23,602 nt of DNA from Pseudomonadota bacterium (GCA_023423065.1 JAFAGC010000006.1:1-23602), one strand, 5' to 3'. Counted from the first letter of the stretch, positions 1-7,536 are shown. Program-made: numbers and translations. Notes: generated by a model from the sequence alone, not told the origin.

Positions 1-1634
1 GGGTGCGATTCATCCAGGTGCGGCACGAGGAGTCCGCCGCACTCATGGCCTGCGCCCACGCAAAGTGGACCGGTCGGCTCGGCTGCTGTCTCGCGACTAC
101 GGGTCCGGGCGGCGTCCACCTGTTGAACGGCCTGTACGACGCGAAGTTCGATCGCGCACCGGTGATCGCGATCACGGGCCTTCCGTATCACGACCTGATC
201 GATACGTTCACGCAACAGGACGTGGACCTCAACCGCCTGTTCACCGACGTCGCCGCGTATTCGGCGCGCATCATGAGCGCCGCGCACGTGGAGAACGCGC
301 TGTCGCTCGCGTGCCGCATCGCGGTCACGCAGCGCACGGTGGCGCACGTGTCCGTGCCGGTCGACGTGCAGGAGGAAAAGCTCGAGGACGTCGAGCCCTC
401 GCCGCGCAACGTCGAGCACCACGTGTCGTTCGCGAAGACCGACGGCGCCCGCGTCCCGGACGAGGAGAGCATCGCGCGCGCACTCGAGATCCTGAATCGC
501 GGCCAGCGTATCGCGCTGCTGGTCGGGCAGGGCGCGCTCGGCGCGCGCGACGAAGTCATCGAGATCGCCGAGTTGCTGGGAGCGCCCATCGTCAAGGCGC
601 TGCTCGGCAAGGCCGTGGTGCCCGATGCGCATCCGCTCTCACTCGGCGGCATCGGGCTGCTCGGTACGCGCCCTTCGCAGGAAGCCTTCGAGCAATGCGA
701 TACGTTGCTGATCGTGGGCTCCACGTTTCCGTACGTCGAGTACTACCCGAAGCCTGGGCAGGCGCGCGGTGTGCAGATCGACCGCGATCCGTCGCGCATC
801 GGGCTGCGCTTTCCGGTCGAGGCGGGACTCGTGGGCGATGCGCGCACGACGTTGAAGGTGCTGGTCGCGCGGCTCAAGGCCCACGCGGATCGCTCCTTCC
901 TCACGGACATGCAGGCGCGCAAGCGCGAGTGGGTGGAACTGCTCGAATCGTCCGCCGACGCGCCGCGCAAGCGGCTCACCCCCGACCGTCTCGCGCGCGA
1001 TCTCGGCCGGCGGCTCGCGGACGACGCGCTCGTCGCCTGGGACTCGGGCCACAACACCGGCGTGCTCGCGCGCTACGTCGAGGCGCGTCCGGGCCAGATG
1101 TTCGCCGGCTCCGGCATGCTCGCCACGATGGGCTGCGCCGTGCCGTACGCGATCGCCGCGGCGCTCGCGTACCCGGGGCGCCAGGTCGTCGCGTTCGTCG
1201 GCGACGGCGGACTCACGATGCTGCTGGGCGAGCTCGCGACGATCCGGCGCTACGACCTGCCGATCAAGATCGTCGTGATGAAGAACAACACGCTCGGGCA
1301 GATCAAGTGGGAGCAGCTCATGTTCCTCGGCAATCCCGAGTATGAATGCGACCTCGAGCCCATCGATTTCGTGAGGGTCGCGGCGGGGTTCGGGATCACC
1401 GGATACCGCGCCGCCAGCTCGACGGACGTCGGTCCGGCGCTCGACGCCGCCCTGAACGCGCCCGGCGCGGCGCTGGTCGAGGCGACCGTGGATCCGAACG
1501 AGCCGCTGCTGCCCGCGAAACGGATCGAGAAGTACGCCGACAATCTCGAGAAGGCGCTGGCGAACGGCACGGCCGGCGCGGAAGACATCCGCGCGGCACT
1601 CGCCCGCGAACCGGCGCGCACGCAGCTTAGTTAG
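1..1634 (+). CDS. Thiamine pyrophosphate-dependent enzyme (pyruvate oxidase/acetolactate synthase superfamily), 5'-truncated by the window edge
   Basis: The reading frame is open from the first bases to TAG at 1632-1634, so the start lies outside the window. The first visible motif, RHEESAALMA, carries the Glu that activates the thiazolium ring and normally sits about 45-50 residues from the N-terminus; roughly that much is missing. The PYR domain comes first (TTGPGGVHLLNGLYDA follows the Glu), then a central Rossmann-like domain (about residues 150-300), then the PP domain with the ThDP/Mg motif GDGG at about residues 400-403 and NN about 26 residues later. The family decarboxylates pyruvate or a related 2-oxoacid. 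The LNGLYDA stretch resembles PoxB/YdaP-type pyruvate oxidoreductases more than biosynthetic IlvB, but the substrate cannot be settled from sequence. The outer-membrane gene starts 56 bp downstream on the same strand. Confidence 0.9.
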   Translation, partial: VRFIQVRHEESAALMACAHAKWTGRLGCCLATTGPGGVHLLNGLYDAKFDRAPVIAITGLPYHDLIDTFTQQDVDLNRLFTDVAAYSARIMSAAHVENALSLACRIAVTQRTVAHVSVPVDVQEEKLEDVEPSPRNVEHHVSFAKTDGARVPDEESIARALEILNRGQRIALLVGQGALGARDEVIEIAELLGAPIVKALLGKAVVPDAHPLSLGGIGLLGTRPSQEAFEQCDTLLIVGSTFPYVEYYPKPGQARGVQIDRDPSRIGLRFPVEAGLVGDARTTLKVLVARLKAHADRSFLTDMQARKREWVELLESSADAPRKRLTPDRLARDLGRRLADDALVAWDSGHNTGVLARYVEARPGQMFAGSGMLATMGCAVPYAIAAALAYPGRQVVAFVGDGGLTMLLGELATIRRYDLPIKIVVMKNNTLGQIKWEQLMFLGNPEYECDLEPIDFVRVAAGFGITGYRAASSTDVGPALDAALNAPGAALVEATVDPNEPLLPAKRIEKYADNLEKALANGTAGAEDIRAALAREPARTQLS

Positions 1635-1690
1635 ATTCCCGTTCCGCGGATTCGCTATGCTCTTCCACGGATGAGCTGGCTCCGTATCCA

Positions 1691-2524
1691 ATGAGCCCCG
1701 TGAAAGTCGCGGCGGCGTTGTGTCTCGTGTCGTGCGTCGCACATGCGCAAGGCGTCGCGCCGCGCAGCGAAGACGAAGCCGTCGCCGAGTCCATCAACCA
1801 CGTGTTCGCCACCGAGCTGGGCTCGGGCATCTACGATCTTGGCGGCCGCACGTTGCAGGTCTACCGCCTCACCTGGAACAAGTACCTCGGCGACGCCGGG
1901 GAAGACGATCTGCGCGTGCGCTTCACGCTGCCGGGCACGTTCGGGTTCTTCGATTTCAAGCCCATCGACGTGATCGAGGAGGGACCGCCCGAGCAGGTCG
2001 ACAGCTTCAGCGTGAAGCCGGGCATCGAGCTCGACTTTCCGCTGCAGGACGGCTGGCACCTCATCCCGTACGCGAACGCGGGCTTCAGCCTGGCGTCCAG
2101 CAACGTCGAGGGATGGCTTTACGGATGGGGCATCCGCGCGGATCGGCACACTCTCATCGGCGATTGGCAGACGCTGTTCCGCGCCGAGATCAGTTACGCG
2201 AGCGTGAACTATCGCGATGGCACGCCCAACGACAGCTTCGCGCGCATACGGCAGGGAATGGATTTCACGCGCGGCACAGGCTGGAGCACTCGCGGCCACG
2301 AGGTCGAACTGGGCCTCTATGGCGTCGTCGACGTCATCGTCGATCCGCCGACCGTTCCCGTGGCCAACGGCGACAGCGAGCCGCTGCAGTTCGAAGCGGG
2401 CTTCACGTTCGCGACGCGGCCGCGCTTCAAGATCTGGAAATTCGATGCGCCGCGGCTCGGCTTCGGATACCGGTATGCGGGCGAGATCTCGGGCTGGCGG
2501 TTCGTCATCGGCGCGCCGCTCTAG
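1691..2524 (+). CDS. Predicted outer-membrane beta-barrel protein, function unknown
   Basis: This is a 277-residue protein. The first ~19 residues form a Sec signal peptide (MSPVKVAAALCLVSCVAHAQ, with cleavage probably after AHA). The mature part is rich in alternating polar and aromatic strands with frequent Gly, Tyr and Trp (for example WHLIPYANAGFSL, GWLYGWGIRA, RLGFGYRYAGEISGWRF), as expected of an outer-membrane barrel. The ATG at 1691 is the only start that leaves a clean signal peptide; no strong Shine-Dalgarno is visible. It is an isolated gene: the TPP-enzyme stop is 56 bp upstream, and a palindromic repeat element begins 51 bp downstream. I do not recognise a specific family; solitary autotransporter-type barrels are one possibility. 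Confidence 0.82.
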   Translation: MSPVKVAAALCLVSCVAHAQGVAPRSEDEAVAESINHVFATELGSGIYDLGGRTLQVYRLTWNKYLGDAGEDDLRVRFTLPGTFGFFDFKPIDVIEEGPPEQVDSFSVKPGIELDFPLQDGWHLIPYANAGFSLASSNVEGWLYGWGIRADRHTLIGDWQTLFRAEISYASVNYRDGTPNDSFARIRQGMDFTRGTGWSTRGHEVELGLYGVVDVIVDPPTVPVANGDSEPLQFEAGFTFATRPRFKIWKFDAPRLGFGYRYAGEISGWRFVIGAPL

Positions 2525-2575
2525 CAACGCATCAGGCCGCGAGCGCGTATCTCTCGAAGTTCGCGAGTTGCGCCA

Positions 2576-2617
2576 AATGGGGACATTCCTCGATTCCTAG
2601 CAAAAGGGGACAGACCT
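2576..2617 (+). repeat. Left terminal inverted repeat of element A
   Basis: This 42-bp arm begins AATGGGGACATTCC and ends GGGGACAGACCT. It is an exact reverse complement of 3040-3081 and matches 7395-7436 except for two substitutions in the middle. The base before it is A, unlike the other three family ends in the window, which are preceded by T so as to read TAATGGGG. Confidence 0.88.
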
Positions 2618-2731
2618 GATTCGATGGCACGCTGCCATCAATTCTTGCGACTCTTCCTCTTAGCCGCCAAGCGAGGCGGATGTTTGACGCCAGCTACGAG
2701 CGATACGAGGCGATAGTCGCGTCGGTGTGAT

Positions 2732-2812
2732 GCTCGATGAGTCCCGGCGATCACCGCGGTGAGTGCACGGCATGGACGGCGCGCATGCGATGGGGCTGAG
2801 CGTACGCGGCGC
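2732..2812 (+). repeat. Internal module of element A, forward copy
   Basis: The segment starts GCTCGATGAGTCCCGGCGAT and ends CGCGGCGC. The reverse complement of 2950-3031 follows the same order of conserved blocks: CTCGATGAG, CCCGGCGAT, CGGCATGG, GCGATGGG, CGCGGCGC. Lengths between the blocks differ, so the copies are not kept in a shared reading frame. Confidence 0.65.
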
Positions 2813-2949
2813 ATCCGGCGTTCGCGCAAGGCACGGAGCCGGCAAGGAATACCCTCAGACTGCGCTAGGCGCCATACCAGATTGGCAGAGACAGATAACC
2901 CGCCCCCGCGGCCGGCGGGCCATCGTCTGGCGCTTCCAATAGCTGGGGC

Positions 2950-3031
2950 GCGCCGCGGTAGCGAAACCCATCGCGTGGGCGACGGCCATGCCGTCCACGC
3001 GGACGCCGTAATCGCCGGGGCTCATCGAGCC
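2950..3031 (-). repeat. Internal module of element A, inverted copy
   Basis: Read on the minus strand it starts GGCTCGATGAGCCCCGGCGA and contains GGCATGGCCGTCGCCCACGC. That last stretch is nearly identical to the interior of the element at 7395-7578. On this strand it can fold into an outer stem (GGCGA with TCGCC and CGGC with GCCG) enclosing a small hairpin (GTCC-GCGT-GGAC). Confidence 0.7.
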
Positions 3032-3039
3032 AGAAATCG

Positions 3040-3081
3040 AGGTCTGTCCCCTTTTGCTAGGAATCGAGGAATGTCCCCATT
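3040..3081 (-). repeat. Right terminal inverted repeat of element A
   Basis: An exact 42-bp reverse complement of 2576-2617. Its outermost two bases (3080-3081), together with A3082, form the TTA that is the TAA stop codon of the exonuclease gene on the minus strand, so the element boundary and the gene end coincide. Confidence 0.88.
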
Positions 3082-3877
3082 ACAGATCCAGGGTAATGCT
3101 CACGGGGCAGTGGTCGGAGCCCATGACATCGGCGTGGATCTTCGCGTTCTTCACTTTCTTCGAGAGCGCTTCGGAGACAAGGACGTAATCGATTCTCCAT
3201 CCCACGTTCCGTGCGCGGGCGTTCGCGAAGTGACTCCACCAGGAATAGTGGCCGTTGCCTTTCGTGAAGATGCGGAACGTGTCGACGAAGCCGGCGTCGA
3301 TGAAGTTCTGAAAGCCTGCGCGTTCCTCGTCGGTGAATCCCTTCTTGCCGCGATTGGGTTTCGGGTTCGCGAGGTCGTCTTCGGTGTGCGCGACGTTGAG
3401 GTCGCCGCAGAAGATCACGGGTTTCTTCTTCTCGAGCTGCTTGCAGTAGGCGAGGAACGCGGGGTCCCAGTGCTTGTGGCGCAGGTTCAGGCGCGAGAGG
3501 TCGTCCTTCGCGTTCGGCGTGTAGACGGTGACGGCGTAGAACTTGTCGAACTCGGCCGTGATCACGCGGCCTTCGTTCCAAGAATCGCGCTTGAGCTCGT
3601 CGGCGAACGTGAACTTCTTCGCGAAGGCGTCGGGAAATCCATTGATGACCTTGACCGGTTCCGTGCGCGTGAAGATCGCGGTGCCCGAGTAACCTTTCTT
3701 CTCGGCGGAATTCCAGTATTCGAGGTAGTCGGGCAGGTCGATCTCCGCCTGGCCCTTCTCGGCTTTCGTCTCCTGCAGGCAGAGGATGTCGGGTTTGTGT
3801 TCCTTCACGAATTTCTGGAAGGTGCCTTTCTTGACCACGGCGCGGATGCCGTTGACGTTCCACGAATAGAATTTCAT
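3080..3877 (-). CDS. xth: Exodeoxyribonuclease III / AP endonuclease (ExoIII family)
   Basis: A 265-residue EEP-superfamily nuclease, the usual length for ExoIII. It cleaves DNA at abasic sites and removes 3' blocking groups in base-excision repair. Visible catalytic motifs in order are WNVNGIR (N9 metal/phosphate region), LQETK (metal-binding Glu36), GDLN (catalytic Asp and Asn near residue 150), WRIDYVLVS, and SDHCPV at the C-terminus (Asp255, His256). The frame stays open upstream, but ATG 3877 gives the canonical MKFYSWNVNGIR beginning. A TATACT -10-like box lies so close (3884-3889) that the transcript may be leaderless. It is divergent from the GFA gene and converges on element A, whose end overlaps its stop codon. 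Confidence 0.95.
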   Translation of the reverse strand: MKFYSWNVNGIRAVVKKGTFQKFVKEHKPDILCLQETKAEKGQAEIDLPDYLEYWNSAEKKGYSGTAIFTRTEPVKVINGFPDAFAKKFTFADELKRDSWNEGRVITAEFDKFYAVTVYTPNAKDDLSRLNLRHKHWDPAFLAYCKQLEKKKPVIFCGDLNVAHTEDDLANPKPNRGKKGFTDEERAGFQNFIDAGFVDTFRIFTKGNGHYSWWSHFANARARNVGWRIDYVLVSEALSKKVKNAKIHADVMGSDHCPVSITLDL

Positions 3878-3899
3878 GCACGGAGTATAAGCGGGCACA
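3878..3899. promoter_or_regulatory. 22-bp divergent promoter region with a symmetric -10 core
   Basis: The core AGTATAAG (3884-3891) reads TATAAG on the plus strand (3886-3891) and TATACT on the minus strand (3889-3884). Placing transcription starts about 7 nt beyond each box puts them at or next to ATG 3877 (minus) and within a base or two of ATG 3900 (plus). No Shine-Dalgarno fits in either leader, so both mRNAs would be leaderless or nearly so. I found no convincing -35 hexamer at 17 bp for either direction, which keeps this a candidate. Confidence 0.5.
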
Positions 3900-4322
3900 A
3901 TGGGCGACATGGAAATCACGGGTGGTTGTTTGTGCAGGGCGGTGCGGTTCCGGATCACGGCGGCGCCCATCGCGACGCGGTTGTGCTGGTGCAGGCTGTG
4001 CCAGTACCTGGCCTCGGGCAATGCCACCGTCAACGTGGTGTTTCCAAGCGACGCGATCTCGATCGAGGGCGAGCTGCGCGACTATCAGAGCATCGCGGCG
4101 AGCGGCAATGTCATGCATCGACGCTTCTGCCCGACGTGTGGCACCCAGCTCTTCAGCGCCGCGGAATCCCGGCCGCATCTCATCATCGTGCGCAACGGGG
4201 CCCTCGACGACACCGAACTGCTTGCGCCGAGCGCCACGATCTGGACGTCCGAGGCGCCCGAGTGGGCCTGGATCGACGAAGCATTGCCCCAGCATGCGGG
4301 TCAGCCACCGCCGATGGCCTGA
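3900..4322 (+). CDS. GFA-family zinc protein (glutathione-dependent formaldehyde-activating enzyme-like)
   Basis: A 140-residue protein with the Cys pattern of the GFA/CENP-V fold: GGCLC (Cys10, Cys12), CWCRLCQ (Cys29, Cys31, Cys34) and FCPTCGTQLF (Cys77, Cys80), which in the family bind two zinc ions. The typical CHCxxC motif has Trp in place of His here. Family members are named after Paracoccus Gfa, but most have no proven activity, so formaldehyde chemistry is not claimed. ATG 3900 is used because it fits the predicted transcription start; ATG 3909 (MEITGGC) is the other reasonable start. It is divergent from the exonuclease gene and followed 54 bp later by the kinase frame. Confidence 0.88.
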   Translation: MGDMEITGGCLCRAVRFRITAAPIATRLCWCRLCQYLASGNATVNVVFPSDAISIEGELRDYQSIAASGNVMHRRFCPTCGTQLFSAAESRPHLIIVRNGALDDTELLAPSATIWTSEAPEWAWIDEALPQHAGQPPPMA

Positions 4323-4356
4323 TCGGGCCACCGCGGGTAATCTTCGGCCCAACAAG

Positions 4357-4380
4357 ATGCAGGCTCGGAGAGGGAACTGA
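4357..4380 (+). CDS. Possible 7-codon leader ORF coupled to the histidine kinase
   Basis: ATG 4357 opens the peptide MQARRGN, which stops at TGA 4378-4380. That stop overlaps CTG 4377-4379, the best start candidate for the kinase, as CTGA, in the manner of the ATGA overlaps of coupled genes. The GGAG at 4367-4370 lies inside this ORF, 6 nt before the CTG. There is no evidence that the peptide is made; it is listed because of the overlap. Confidence 0.25.
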   Translation: MQARRGN

Positions 4381-6725
4381 ACTCGCGCATATCCAGGGAG
4401 TCGCGCCTGGCACGGCTGTGGCCGTGGATCGAGAAATCCGTCGCGCGCCGCCATGCGTTCGCGGGGGTCGTCTCCCTCGCGGCGGCGGCATTGCACTGGG
4501 TCGTGTATCCGATCACCCAGGGCCGCGCCTCGTTCGTGTTCTTTCCCCCGGCGATCATCTTGGTCACGATCATCGCGGGTCGATGGCCGGGCGCGCTCGT
4601 CGCGGTCATCGGTGTCATCAACTCGGCTCTGCAGAACGACATCGATCTGATTTTCACCGCGAACTCTCCCGAGCAGGTGGCCATCATCGCCTCGGCGATA
4701 ATCTCGGTCCTGCTGATCGGGGTGGGCGATTACTACCGGTCGATCTCGCGTCGCGAGTTGTCGGACCTGCACGAGCTGCATGAACTTTCCGCGACGCTTG
4801 CGAGTCTTCCGGGGATTTCCGATCAACTCAAACTGATCCTGGCGACGCTGGTGCGGATGCATGGCGCGGATCACGGTGTCATCACGACACTCGAAGCGAA
4901 TCGATTCCCGAGCGCGTCGGCAAGCACCGGGTTCGATCCGCTCACGCTCGCGGCCGTCGAGCGCGAGCTGCCGCGCGCCGGCAAGCACCGGCTCTTCGTG
5001 GCGGACGTCGATCGGGACAGCGCCGCTGCGCCGTGGCGCCACGCCGCTCTCAAGCTGGGGATTCGCGCGCTGCATTCGACTCCGCTGATCAGCCGCGAAG
5101 GCGAGGTGCTGGGCGCACTGACCGTCTACTTCGCGGACTCGCACCGGCTTTCCGAGCGCGAGACGCGGCTGTCGGACATCTGCGCGCGCAAGGCGGCGGT
5201 GTTCATCGAGCGCGCACTCGCCGAGGATCTCGCGAACCGGCGCGACCGGCGGCTGCAATCCGTGCTGGAGACGTCGGGCGTTCCCTTCGTGATGTTGTCG
5301 CCGGTGCGCGATGAATCGGGAATGGTCGTGGAGTTCACCTGGGCGTATCTCAACACTTCCGCGGCGCGGATCATGCGTTGTCACATCGCGGACACCCTCG
5401 GCCGCAAGGTCACCGACACGTTGCCGCGCGCCTGGGACGAGCCCGGACGATTCGATCTCTACGTGGACGCGCTCGAAAACAACCAGACGCGCGAAGCCGA
5501 GCGGCAGACCGAAGCGGACGGCAACACCAACTGGTATCACATCGTCGCTTCGCCGGTCGACGGCGATCTCGCCATCTGGTTCGCCGACATCACGAGGCGC
5601 AAGCAACAAGAGCGCGAACTGCTCGAGGCCGACCGGCGCAAGGACGAATTCCTCGCGACGCTCGCGCACGAGTTGCGCAATCCGCTCGCGCCCATTCGCC
5701 AGGCCGCGGCCATCGCGCGCAACGAACAGGCCAGCGACGCTCAGAAGCGTTGGTCCAACAACGTGATCGAACGGCAGGTCCAGCACATGTCGCTGTTGCT
5801 GGACGACCTGCTCGACGTCTCGCGCATCACGCACGGGACATTGCAACTGCGCAAGCAGGACACCGATCTGCAGTCCATCGTGAGCGCGGCGGTGGAGACT
5901 GCGCGTCCGCTCATCGACGAACGCCGGCATCGCCTGGCGATCGACGTTCCCGCCGAGCTGCACGTGCACGCCGATCCGCTGCGCCTCGCGCAGGTGTTGT
6001 CCAACCTGCTGACCAACGCCGCGAAGTACACGAACCCGAACGGCGCCATCCGCGTCGGCTGCACGGTGACCGGCCAGGATCTCGTCCTGTGGGTCGAGGA
6101 CACCGGCATCGGCATCTCCGCGGAGGACCTGTCGAAGGTGTTCGGCATGTTCGCGCAGGTGCGCTCGGCGCAGGAACACACGGCCGGCGGGCTCGGGATC
6201 GGACTCGCGCTCGCCAAGGGCGTGGTCGAGCTGCACGGCGGGCGCATCGAGGTCGCGAGCGCCGGCATGGGGAAGGGCAGCCGTTTCACGGTGAGACTGC
6301 CGGGGGTCGCGAGGACCGTCGCGGCAACCGGGAGCACCGGCACGCACGGCAAGTGCGTGCCGTCCGCCAACAAGCGCATCCTCCTCGCGGACGACAACCG
6401 CGACGCGGCCGAGAGCCTCGCGATCATCCTGAGGCTGGAAGGGCACGAGGTGGACCTGGCCCACGACGGCGCATCCGCGCTGCGTTCGTTCGAGAGCAGG
6501 CGACCCGACGTGGCGCTGCTCGACATCGGAATGCCGGGCGCGAGCGGTTACGACGTGGCGCGGCAGATACGTTCCAGGCCCGAGGGCGGCAACGTGCTGC
6601 TCATCGCGATCACCGGTTGGGCGCAGGACTCGGACCGCGCGCAATCGCGCGCGGCCGGCTTCGATCATCACCTGACGAAGCCCGTCGAGCCCGAGACGCT
6701 CATCGGCTTGTTAGGGGAGCGGTAG
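4377..6725 (+). CDS. Membrane-bound hybrid histidine kinase/response regulator (DUF4118-like, GAF, PAS, HisKA, HATPase, REC)
   Basis: Numbering from TTG 4491 (744 residues): membrane helices at about 15-47 and 62-80, GAF at about 93-235, PAS at about 245-365, HisKA with LAHELRNP (His393), HATPase with NLLTNAAKYT, EDTGIGIS and GGLGIGLAL, and a C-terminal REC domain with LADDNRD and LLDIGMP (Asp678). It should phosphorylate His393 and pass the phosphate to its own receiver; no separate output gene is adjacent. The N-terminus is unsettled. The frame is open back to the stop at 4338, and a further hydrophobic stretch (FAGVVSLAAAALHWVV) lies upstream of TTG 4491, but no ATG, GTG or TTG precedes it. 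CTG 4377, 6 nt after GGAG, is therefore proposed. TTG 4491 would cut the first helix. Confidence 0.9.
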   Translation: MNSRISRESRLARLWPWIEKSVARRHAFAGVVSLAAAALHWVVYPITQGRASFVFFPPAIILVTIIAGRWPGALVAVIGVINSALQNDIDLIFTANSPEQVAIIASAIISVLLIGVGDYYRSISRRELSDLHELHELSATLASLPGISDQLKLILATLVRMHGADHGVITTLEANRFPSASASTGFDPLTLAAVERELPRAGKHRLFVADVDRDSAAAPWRHAALKLGIRALHSTPLISREGEVLGALTVYFADSHRLSERETRLSDICARKAAVFIERALAEDLANRRDRRLQSVLETSGVPFVMLSPVRDESGMVVEFTWAYLNTSAARIMRCHIADTLGRKVTDTLPRAWDEPGRFDLYVDALENNQTREAERQTEADGNTNWYHIVASPVDGDLAIWFADITRRKQQERELLEADRRKDEFLATLAHELRNPLAPIRQAAAIARNEQASDAQKRWSNNVIERQVQHMSLLLDDLLDVSRITHGTLQLRKQDTDLQSIVSAAVETARPLIDERRHRLAIDVPAELHVHADPLRLAQVLSNLLTNAAKYTNPNGAIRVGCTVTGQDLVLWVEDTGIGISAEDLSKVFGMFAQVRSAQEHTAGGLGIGLALAKGVVELHGGRIEVASAGMGKGSRFTVRLPGVARTVAATGSTGTHGKCVPSANKRILLADDNRDAAESLAIILRLEGHEVDLAHDGASALRSFESRRPDVALLDIGMPGASGYDVARQIRSRPEGGNVLLIAITGWAQDSDRAQSRAAGFDHHLTKPVEPETLIGLLGER

Positions 6726-6759
6726 TAAGACGGTGGTAGTAAGACGCCGGTAGTAAGAC
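6721..6759 (+). repeat. Three 14-bp direct repeats at the 3' end of the kinase gene
   Basis: The 11-mer GGTAGTAAGAC occurs at 6721, 6735 and 6749, exactly 14 bp apart, with a variable 3-bp filler (GGT, GCC). The first copy contains the TAG stop codon of the kinase gene. A perfect 10-bp palindrome, CCCTTAAGGG, follows at 6776-6785. No function can be assigned. Tandem duplication by slippage or a protein-binding array are both possible. Confidence 0.7.
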
Positions 6760-6844
6760 CATGGTCGTACCGGCCCCCTTAAGGGTAGTTAGCAGATGCC
6801 GGAGTATGGGATAGAATGCCGATCCTCGACACGTGGATGGAGCC

Positions 6845-7396
6845 ATGAACTACGGCCCGCTGGAATTCGCCGCCTGGCTGCAGCGCAAACAACCGAAGGC
6901 GCCGGAATCCGCCGCCGTGCAGGCCGCGCGCGCCGCGGCCCCCGTGCACCGGCCGGCCGACAATCGACTGACCATCATCACCGGGGCGCAGACGCTGACC
7001 CCGGTTGCTCGGGTTCCGCGGGTGGATCCCGTGAGCGTCTACGAGGCGGTGGCGAAGAGTGTCACGCCTGCCCATGCCATTCCTGAATCCGTGCGCGTCG
7101 ACGTACGCGCGAGGTTCCGGCCGCTCGTGCTCGTGTTGTCTTCGAACCAGGCCGTGAACTGGGAGCTCACGCTCGGGCCCGACGTACAGTTGTGCGCGGT
7201 GCTGCTCGCCGGCAGCGGCGAGTCGCGCGTGAGCGGTGTGAAGGGCACGCCGGTTTCCTCGATCGGCGGCTTCTATGCATTCAAGCGCGGATCCGAGGAG
7301 TTCCGCCACCTCGAGCGCGAAGTCATGCGGTGCGTCGGGCGCACCATCGAGACCTTCCACAGCTCGAACGCCGCCGAGTCATTCCAGATCGGCTAA
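6845..7396 (+). CDS. Conserved-looking protein of unknown function
   Basis: A 183-residue soluble protein with no signal peptide or membrane segment. The N-terminal third is Ala/Pro-rich and probably disordered. From about residue 70 there is a compact-looking domain with VRVDVRARF, PLVLVLSSNQAVNWELTLGP and, near the C-terminus, FKRGSEEFRHLEREV. I cannot name a family. ATG 6845 is chosen because purine-rich GGATGGAG lies just before it; GTG 6833, in frame, would add four residues. The TAA stop (7394-7396) overlaps the left end of the palindromic element at 7395. A 119-bp gap containing direct repeats separates it from the kinase. Confidence 0.7.
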   Translation: MNYGPLEFAAWLQRKQPKAPESAAVQAARAAAPVHRPADNRLTIITGAQTLTPVARVPRVDPVSVYEAVAKSVTPAHAIPESVRVDVRARFRPLVLVLSSNQAVNWELTLGPDVQLCAVLLAGSGESRVSGVKGTPVSSIGGFYAFKRGSEEFRHLEREVMRCVGRTIETFHSSNAAESFQIG

Positions 7397-7436
7397 TGGG
7401 GACATTCCTCGTTTCCTGGCAAAAGGGGACAGACCT
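7395..7436 (+). repeat. Left terminal inverted repeat of element B
   Basis: A 42-bp arm, identical in reverse complement to 7537-7578. It differs from the arms of element A at two positions (CGTTTCCTGG here, CGATTCCTAG there). It has the same two GGGGACA heptamers 27 bp apart, at 7398 and 7425. Confidence 0.88.
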
Positions 7437-7536
7437 CGATTCGAGGCTCGATGAGCCCCGGCGATTGCCAGGCGTCGTCGCGAACGACATGGCCGTCGCC
7501 CACGCCGATTGGGGCGGAAATGTAGCCGCCGAAGTC

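Larger units (their letters stand above)
2576..3081. mobile_element. Palindromic repeat element A (MITE-like, 506 bp) with 42-bp perfect terminal inverted repeats
   Basis: The ends 2576-2617 and 3040-3081 are exact reverse complements over 42 bp. Each arm contains two GGGGACA heptamers 27 bp apart. The interior holds two related modules of about 80 bp in opposite orientation (2732-2812 and 2950-3031), so most of the element is one large imperfect palindrome. No intact transposase is present. The same arm, with two base changes, and one copy of the module recur at 7395-7578, which shows a dispersed family. It fills the whole 555-bp space between the outer-membrane gene (+) and the exonuclease gene (-). 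Its right end overlaps the TAA stop of the latter. A MITE mobilised by an unlinked transposase is the simplest reading. Confidence 0.78.

Noticed and set aside
2759..4783. A 674-codon plus-strand frame across element A and the exonuclease gene
   Set aside because: It overlaps the well-supported exonuclease gene antisense and the GFA gene out of frame, and has no recognisable motif.
3057..6671. A 1204-codon open frame on the minus strand opposite the GFA and kinase genes
   Set aside because: It is the antisense shadow of GC-rich coding sequence, with Arg/Gly/Val-rich composition and no domain. It also runs through element A's arm, the exonuclease gene and the kinase, all of which have clear motifs in their own frames.
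7437..7536. Continuous open frame through element B
   Set aside because: It is open in one frame only because the interior is short and GC-rich; the homologous module in element A has indels that break that frame.
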